Source of the DNA: Candidatus Sulfotelmatobacter sp.
GTDB taxonomy: Bacteria > Acidobacteriota > Terriglobia > Terriglobales > Acidobacteriaceae
Assembly (NCBI GenBank): GCA_036500765.1
Contig: DASYBM010000004.1
Span: 186,001-250,000, forward strand
Direction: 5' to 3'
DNA length: 64,000 nucleotides
In this document: positions 60,126-64,000 of the stretch, in pieces
How positions within the stretch are numbered: the first letter of the stretch is position 1
Layout: every line of letters begins with the position of its first letter
Program-made: the position numbers and the translations under genes
Notes under the pieces: generated by a model
Seen by the model: the letters and a program-made list of their open reading frames with translations, nothing else
The model's database searches: none
What the model was told of the DNA's origin: nothing

Positions 60126-61705
60126 ATAATCCAACCAGCAAAGATGATTTTCGTATTCGTCTGCTCATCGTCGATGATGAGCAGAGCATCCGCAAACTGT
60201 GCGTCACAGTTGGCGAGGCTTTGGGCTTTGTGTGTCTCGAAGCGGAGAGCGGCGAGTCGGCGCTGGCGCTGCTCGAAGAGCAGTCGGTGCACATGGTGCT
60301 CAGCGACATGGTCATGCCGCACATGTCGGGGCTGGAATTTCTGGAGAAAGTTAAGAAACTTTTGCCGCGCACCGAGATTGCGCTGATGACCGGGCATGGC
60401 TCGATCGAAACTGCGGTGCAGGCGATGAAGCTTGGCGCGTACGATTACATCACCAAGCCGTTCTCGCCACTCGAAGAGCTGCGGCTGTTTCTGCGGCGCA
60501 TGGCGGAGAAGATTCGGCTGGTCGAGGAAAATGAATTTCTGCGGCAGCGCATGGATTCGGAGACCGCGGTGCACGGCATCATCGGATCGTCGGCCAAGAT
60601 TCAGGACGTTCTGCGCATGGTCGCGCGGCTCAAAGATACGCGCACGCCGGTGCTGATCTACGGCGAAAGCGGCACGGGAAAAGAATTGGTGGCGCGCGCG
60701 ATGCACTTCCGCGGCGCGTTCGCCAACCGTCCGTTCGTGGCCGTCGATTGCGGATCGCTTGTTCCAACGCTGATCGAAAGCGAACTCTTCGGCTACGAAA
60801 AAGGCGCGTTCACCGGCGCGCTGAAATCGAAGCAGGGACTCTTTCAGGCGGCCGATGGCGGCACCATTTTTCTCGACGAAGTCGGCGAGTTGCCTCTTGA
60901 ACTTCAGGCCAAGCTGCTGCGCGTGTTGCAGGAAAAAGAAGTTCGTCCCGTCGGCAGCAATCAGCGGGTTAAGGTGGATGTCCGCGTGATTGCGGCCACC
61001 AACCGCGATCTTGAGGCCGCTTACAAAAATGGCACCTTCCGCAAAGATCTTTATTTTCGGCTCAACGTCGTTACTCTTTATGTGCCTGCGTTGCGCGAGC
61101 GGCGCAGCGATACTCCCATGCTCGTGCACTGGTTCCTCGAACGCTACGCTCCGGGTGCCGAGTTGCACGTGACCAGCGCCGCCATGAAATCGCTGATGCA
61201 ATATGACTGGCCGGGCAACGTCCGCGAGCTGGAAAACTGCGTCGAGCGCGCCGTCGCCCTGGGCAACGGACAGATCATCGACCTCGGCGACCTGCCTCCG
61301 TCGATCGCTGCGGGCAGCATTGCGAGCGCTTCTAGTTCGCCGGTGTCGGGCGCGGCTTTCGGCGCTGCGGCACAACGGCCGACGGTGCTCGATCCCGATC
61401 TGGCTGCGGCGCATGCGCTGCCGCAGGCGGCGCGGGCTCCGCTGTCGTCCTCGGTAAATTCCTCGGTCAGCTCTCCACTTTCCTCTTCAATCTCTTCCTC
61501 ACTCTCTTCGTCACTTTCTACCACCGATCTCGAAGACATCGAGCGGGCGACCATCCAGCGCGTCTTCGAGCAGGTCAACGGCGACAAAGCGCTCGCCGGA
61601 CGCATGCTCGGCATCAGCCGCGCCACGCTGTATCGCAAACTGAAGCGCTACAACATCGGCATTGGAGTGGCGGGGACGGGATCGTCGAGCCATACGCTTC
61701 AGTAG
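60122..61705 (+). CDS. NtrC-family sigma-54 response regulator
   Basis: A 527-residue activator: receiver (Asp62, LSDMVMPH), AAA+ domain with Walker A GESGTGKE, the normal GAFTGA loop (228-233), Walker B GGTIFLDE, and a C-terminal Fis-type HTH (DKALAGRMLGISRATLYRKL). Between AAA+ and HTH a ~120-residue linker is unusually rich in Ala and Ser (SSVNSSVSSPLSSSISSSLS). Start GTG overlaps the preceding gene by four bases. Probably the transcriptional output of the GAF/PAS kinase. Confidence 0.93.
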   Translation: MNNPTSKDDFRIRLLIVDDEQSIRKLCVTVGEALGFVCLEAESGESALALLEEQSVHMVLSDMVMPHMSGLEFLEKVKKLLPRTEIALMTGHGSIETAVQAMKLGAYDYITKPFSPLEELRLFLRRMAEKIRLVEENEFLRQRMDSETAVHGIIGSSAKIQDVLRMVARLKDTRTPVLIYGESGTGKELVARAMHFRGAFANRPFVAVDCGSLVPTLIESELFGYEKGAFTGALKSKQGLFQAADGGTIFLDEVGELPLELQAKLLRVLQEKEVRPVGSNQRVKVDVRVIAATNRDLEAAYKNGTFRKDLYFRLNVVTLYVPALRERRSDTPMLVHWFLERYAPGAELHVTSAAMKSLMQYDWPGNVRELENCVERAVALGNGQIIDLGDLPPSIAAGSIASASSSPVSGAAFGAAAQRPTVLDPDLAAAHALPQAARAPLSSSVNSSVSSPLSSSISSSLSSSLSTTDLEDIERATIQRVFEQVNGDKALAGRMLGISRATLYRKLKRYNIGIGVAGTGSSSHTLQ

Positions 61706-62151
61706 CGGCATGCAGTAGCGGCATATCTCCGAAAAATTAAAAATACTTGTGAGCTAAGATCCTTGTTGGTACGAGGTTGCGGAGAATTGATATGGATAAA
61801 TCTTCGCAAAATATTGAGCGCGAGGGACTTAGATATCAAAATATTGCGGAATAAGGAGTTAGCGGGGAAGTTTTTGGATTGTTCTTGCGTTGTTTGAAGC
61901 CGGGAGTCGTATTGCTTGAGGCTAAGCACTACATACACATTTTAACATCCGTGTGCGGTGTGAGTGGTGGGTTCGGGACTTCTATGTGACTGCGAGAGCA
62001 GGAGTTAATAATATTTCGCGGGGGCTTGACAGGTGGAAAGTAGGGTCCGCCGTTGTTGGGAAAAGGGTCGACGTCGCCCCGTCTTGGTTTCGCAGAAGGG
62101 GAGTATCTGGCCCACAGTTGCGGTCTTTGCATTTACAATGCGTGGCAACAA
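61706..62151. other. AT-richer junction region before the methyltransferase gene
   Basis: About 450 bases without a supported gene. Composition drops in GC relative to what precedes, with AAAATATTG repeated at 61808 and about 30 bases later. Short open frames on both strands look random. It may be the boundary of an acquired segment. Confidence 0.5.
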
Positions 62152-63024
62152 ATGATAACGAGAACCCGGCACATTACCCCAACAAATAGCTGGTCTGGAA
62201 AGAGCTTCCTGGGCCAACGTTGGCATGTTTACGAGGGCGACGCACGCGGCGTTCTCACGCGACTTCCCGAAAAATCCTACAACTGTGCTGTGACCTCTCC
62301 GCCTTATTATTGGCTACGTGACTACGGCGTGGGCGGACAACTTGGGCAAGAGGAGACGGTTCTTCAATATGTTAAGGGGTTGGCCGATACGATGGACGAG
62401 GTATACCGACTTCTCGCTGATGATGGGCTGTTATTTCTGAATCTCGGAGACACCTACTACTCGGGAAAGGGGAAATCACACGGCACAGACCCGAAGAGTA
62501 CCAAACGGCGCTTCGGCCTTCGCGCGGTTGATAAGAGCGGAGGTCTAGGAATCGGCATTCAGCCAAAATCTGTGATTGGCGTTCCTTGGCGTGTGGCCTT
62601 AGAGATGTCCGGACGCAGAAAATGGGTCCTGCGCAGTTCGATAGTATGGCATCGCCCGCGGTCCCTGCCCGAGGCTGTAAAGGACCGCCCACGAAGGAGC
62701 TATGAGTACGTATTCATGTTCGCGAAGCAGCGCAACTACTATTTCAACCGCCCGGCGCTTCGCGATGTGGTTGCGGAAGAGGATGTGTGGACGATTCCGG
62801 CTCGACCAAAATCGACGAACGGGATTGATACGGCTCCCTTTCCAGACGAACTTGTCGAAAGATGTTTGAATCTCGGTTGTCGTGAAGGTGGTTCAGTTTT
62901 GGACCCTTTTGCGGGGAGCGGGACGACACTTCGGGTCGCCGTAAGATCGGGCCGAGATGCGACTGGCATCGATCTCAATCCTGTGTTTTGCCAATACATG
63001 GTCGAAAAACTCAAGGCGATGTAA
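62152..63024 (+). CDS. Site-specific DNA methyltransferase (N4-cytosine/N6-adenine, beta class)
   Basis: A 290-residue amino-methyltransferase. Motif IV is TSPPYYW (48-54) near the N-terminus and motif I is DPFAGSGTT (251-259) near the C-terminus, the beta-class order. TSPPYY fits either N4-cytosine or N6-adenine enzymes; the run WLRDYGVGGQLGQEET is common to N4-cytosine types. The middle part (~100-200) would hold the target-recognition residues. The frame is open 33 codons upstream, but ATG at 62152 starts near the usual SGKSFLGQRWHVYEGD. An ATPase gene follows 12 bases later. Confidence 0.9.
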   Translation: MITRTRHITPTNSWSGKSFLGQRWHVYEGDARGVLTRLPEKSYNCAVTSPPYYWLRDYGVGGQLGQEETVLQYVKGLADTMDEVYRLLADDGLLFLNLGDTYYSGKGKSHGTDPKSTKRRFGLRAVDKSGGLGIGIQPKSVIGVPWRVALEMSGRRKWVLRSSIVWHRPRSLPEAVKDRPRRSYEYVFMFAKQRNYYFNRPALRDVVAEEDVWTIPARPKSTNGIDTAPFPDELVERCLNLGCREGGSVLDPFAGSGTTLRVAVRSGRDATGIDLNPVFCQYMVEKLKAM

Positions 63025-63036
63025 GGCGATAATCGA

Positions 63037-64000
63037 ATGTTCATTTCTTTGGACACAGTGCGTAAGTCTTTGACCGAGCTCGACGCGATCAACGCATTTT
63101 TCGGTATCACGTTTTTGGTATGCAAACGAAAGAAGCTGCCCGTAGGCCGAACAATACACTTCGGGGGAATCAACCGAGCAGAAACCGAATTTCTTCAAAC
63201 GTACTACAAGCCCGATTACACCTCTAAGCACTTCTTCCAACCTTTTAAGACCACGAAAGGAAGGTGGATAAAACCAACCTACGCCTCTTCGGGGCTCCAG
63301 AGCACAAGAACGCGCGGGGACCTGTCACTTGCCTTCATACATGAGAAAAAGACCGATGTTTGGGGTTGGTCAAGAAACTACATAGAGGTGATGCGAGGGA
63401 AGCTTGATCTCGATAAGAGCGGTCGCATTCCCGCCTTCTGGCTCTCCGCTTGGTTGTTCCGCGAACGTGATTGGCCAGAAACCGCTCGCCCAAGCGATGT
63501 TATTGAGGCTTTGCTACGCGAATTTCTTATTACGCGGGAGGAGGTGAGGGAGCTATTCAGTACGACAGAGCCGGACGCGCCGGAGCCTGTATTCACTGAA
63601 GATGTTTACTCTGACGCTGAACTACTGCGCCACATCGAACCTGCCCCTGATAGCAAACCCGAGGAAGGAGGAACCCTCAAATTTCTTGGTCTTGAGGGCT
63701 TGGGGCCGACGAAGAGATTGACATTCAATCCGGGCGAGCGACTTTCTATCATCACGGGCGACAACGGGCTGGGCAAGACGTTCCTCCTAGAGTGTGCGTG
63801 GTGGGCGTTAACGGGCCAGTGGGCGGAACAGCCAGCATTTCCGCGGATGGAAGCGCAACGCACAGACACCTCCATATCATTTGAGATCGCTGGAAAGAGG
63901 ATTGGCCAGAAAAAGACTATCAAGTTTGATTGGGATTCTCAGAATTGGCCTGCCACGAAGGATCGACCAACGATACCCGGCCTAATAATTTACGCGCGCA
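63037..64000 (+). CDS. AAA/SMC-like ATPase next to the DNA methyltransferase, N-terminal part
   Basis: The frame is open to the window end: 321 residues are visible and no stop is reached. The first ~210 residues match nothing I recognise; they are charged and mixed alpha/beta. Walker A is GDNGLGKT (241-248) within LSIITGDNGLGKTFLLECAWWALTG, as in AAA15/OLD/SMC-like ATPases where a nucleotide-binding head starts with a long-insert domain. Walker B would lie beyond the window. Twelve bases after the methyltransferase stop with a weak AAGGCG, so co-transcribed. Probably part of a restriction or phage-defence module. Confidence 0.8.
   Translation, partial: MFISLDTVRKSLTELDAINAFFGITFLVCKRKKLPVGRTIHFGGINRAETEFLQTYYKPDYTSKHFFQPFKTTKGRWIKPTYASSGLQSTRTRGDLSLAFIHEKKTDVWGWSRNYIEVMRGKLDLDKSGRIPAFWLSAWLFRERDWPETARPSDVIEALLREFLITREEVRELFSTTEPDAPEPVFTEDVYSDAELLRHIEPAPDSKPEEGGTLKFLGLEGLGPTKRLTFNPGERLSIITGDNGLGKTFLLECAWWALTGQWAEQPAFPRMEAQRTDTSISFEIAGKRIGQKKTIKFDWDSQNWPATKDRPTIPGLIIYAR

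Noticed and set aside
59795-61414. 539-codon minus-strand frame opposite the receiver and NtrC-type genes
   Set aside because: Reverse shadow over two genes with clear domains; Arg/His/Gln-rich and without motifs.
61929-62189. Short frames on both strands before the methyltransferase gene
   Set aside because: They overlap one another, lack ribosome sites and show no conserved motif.

Overview
The window is GC-rich, gene-dense bacterial DNA. Gene content (RodA beside an RNase E/G with a huge acidic/basic insertion, secreted HAF-repeat proteins, a DUF4097 protein, GAF/PAS kinases paired with NtrC-type regulators, many short dispersed palindromes) suggests Acidobacteriota, probably class Terriglobia. 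This is inference: no rRNA or tRNA gene is visible.

Layout. 1-3941: end of rodA, a long leader, then RNase G/E. 4085-5430: a small accessory patch with an HNH protein and a tight MntA-HepT-XRE toxin-antitoxin-like operon. 5468-14497: a conserved unknown protein, PurU, a secreted unknown, two tandem FAD oxidoreductases, a GIY-YIG nuclease gene bounded by near-identical 50-bp inverted repeats, and a GcvT-like folate enzyme. 14537-18984: an unknown protein, two APC amino-acid permeases and a zinc ribbon coupled to the second permease. 19146-27824: methyltransferase, DUF4097 protein, two glycosyltransferases, thioredoxin-like protein, orphan sugar-binding protein, and an MlaF/MlaE pair without a visible MCE partner. 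28011-32394: a PDZ-containing histidine kinase and its sigma-54 activator. 32693-41000: RmuC, a CAP protein, secreted unknown, DUF72, a 2OG-Fe dioxygenase, LytTR regulator, and a TetR regulator next to a SnoaL-like gene with a 20-bp operator. 41270-46476: secreted proteins (two HAF-repeat, others unknown) with dispersed palindromes. 47120-55391 (minus): a complete chemotaxis operon, tonB-like, mcp, cheW, cheR, cheA, cheB, cheY-like, cheX. 55702-61705: a 1341-residue GAF/PAS kinase, a lone receiver and an NtrC-type activator, joined by 4-bp overlaps. 62152-64000: a DNA methyltransferase followed by an ATPase running off the end, probably the start of a defence or restriction locus in less GC-rich DNA.

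How it works together. Three signalling blocks (PDZ kinase/NtrC, chemotaxis, GAF-PAS kinase/NtrC) dominate. One-carbon chemistry is represented by PurU and the GcvT-like protein beside FAD oxidoreductases and amino-acid permeases. The most unusual non-gene signal is a family of hairpin-forming repeats with conserved flanks and variable stems. One inverted pair of them brackets the GIY-YIG gene, which suggests a nuclease-linked repeat system comparable in layout to, but different in enzyme from, RAYT/REP systems.
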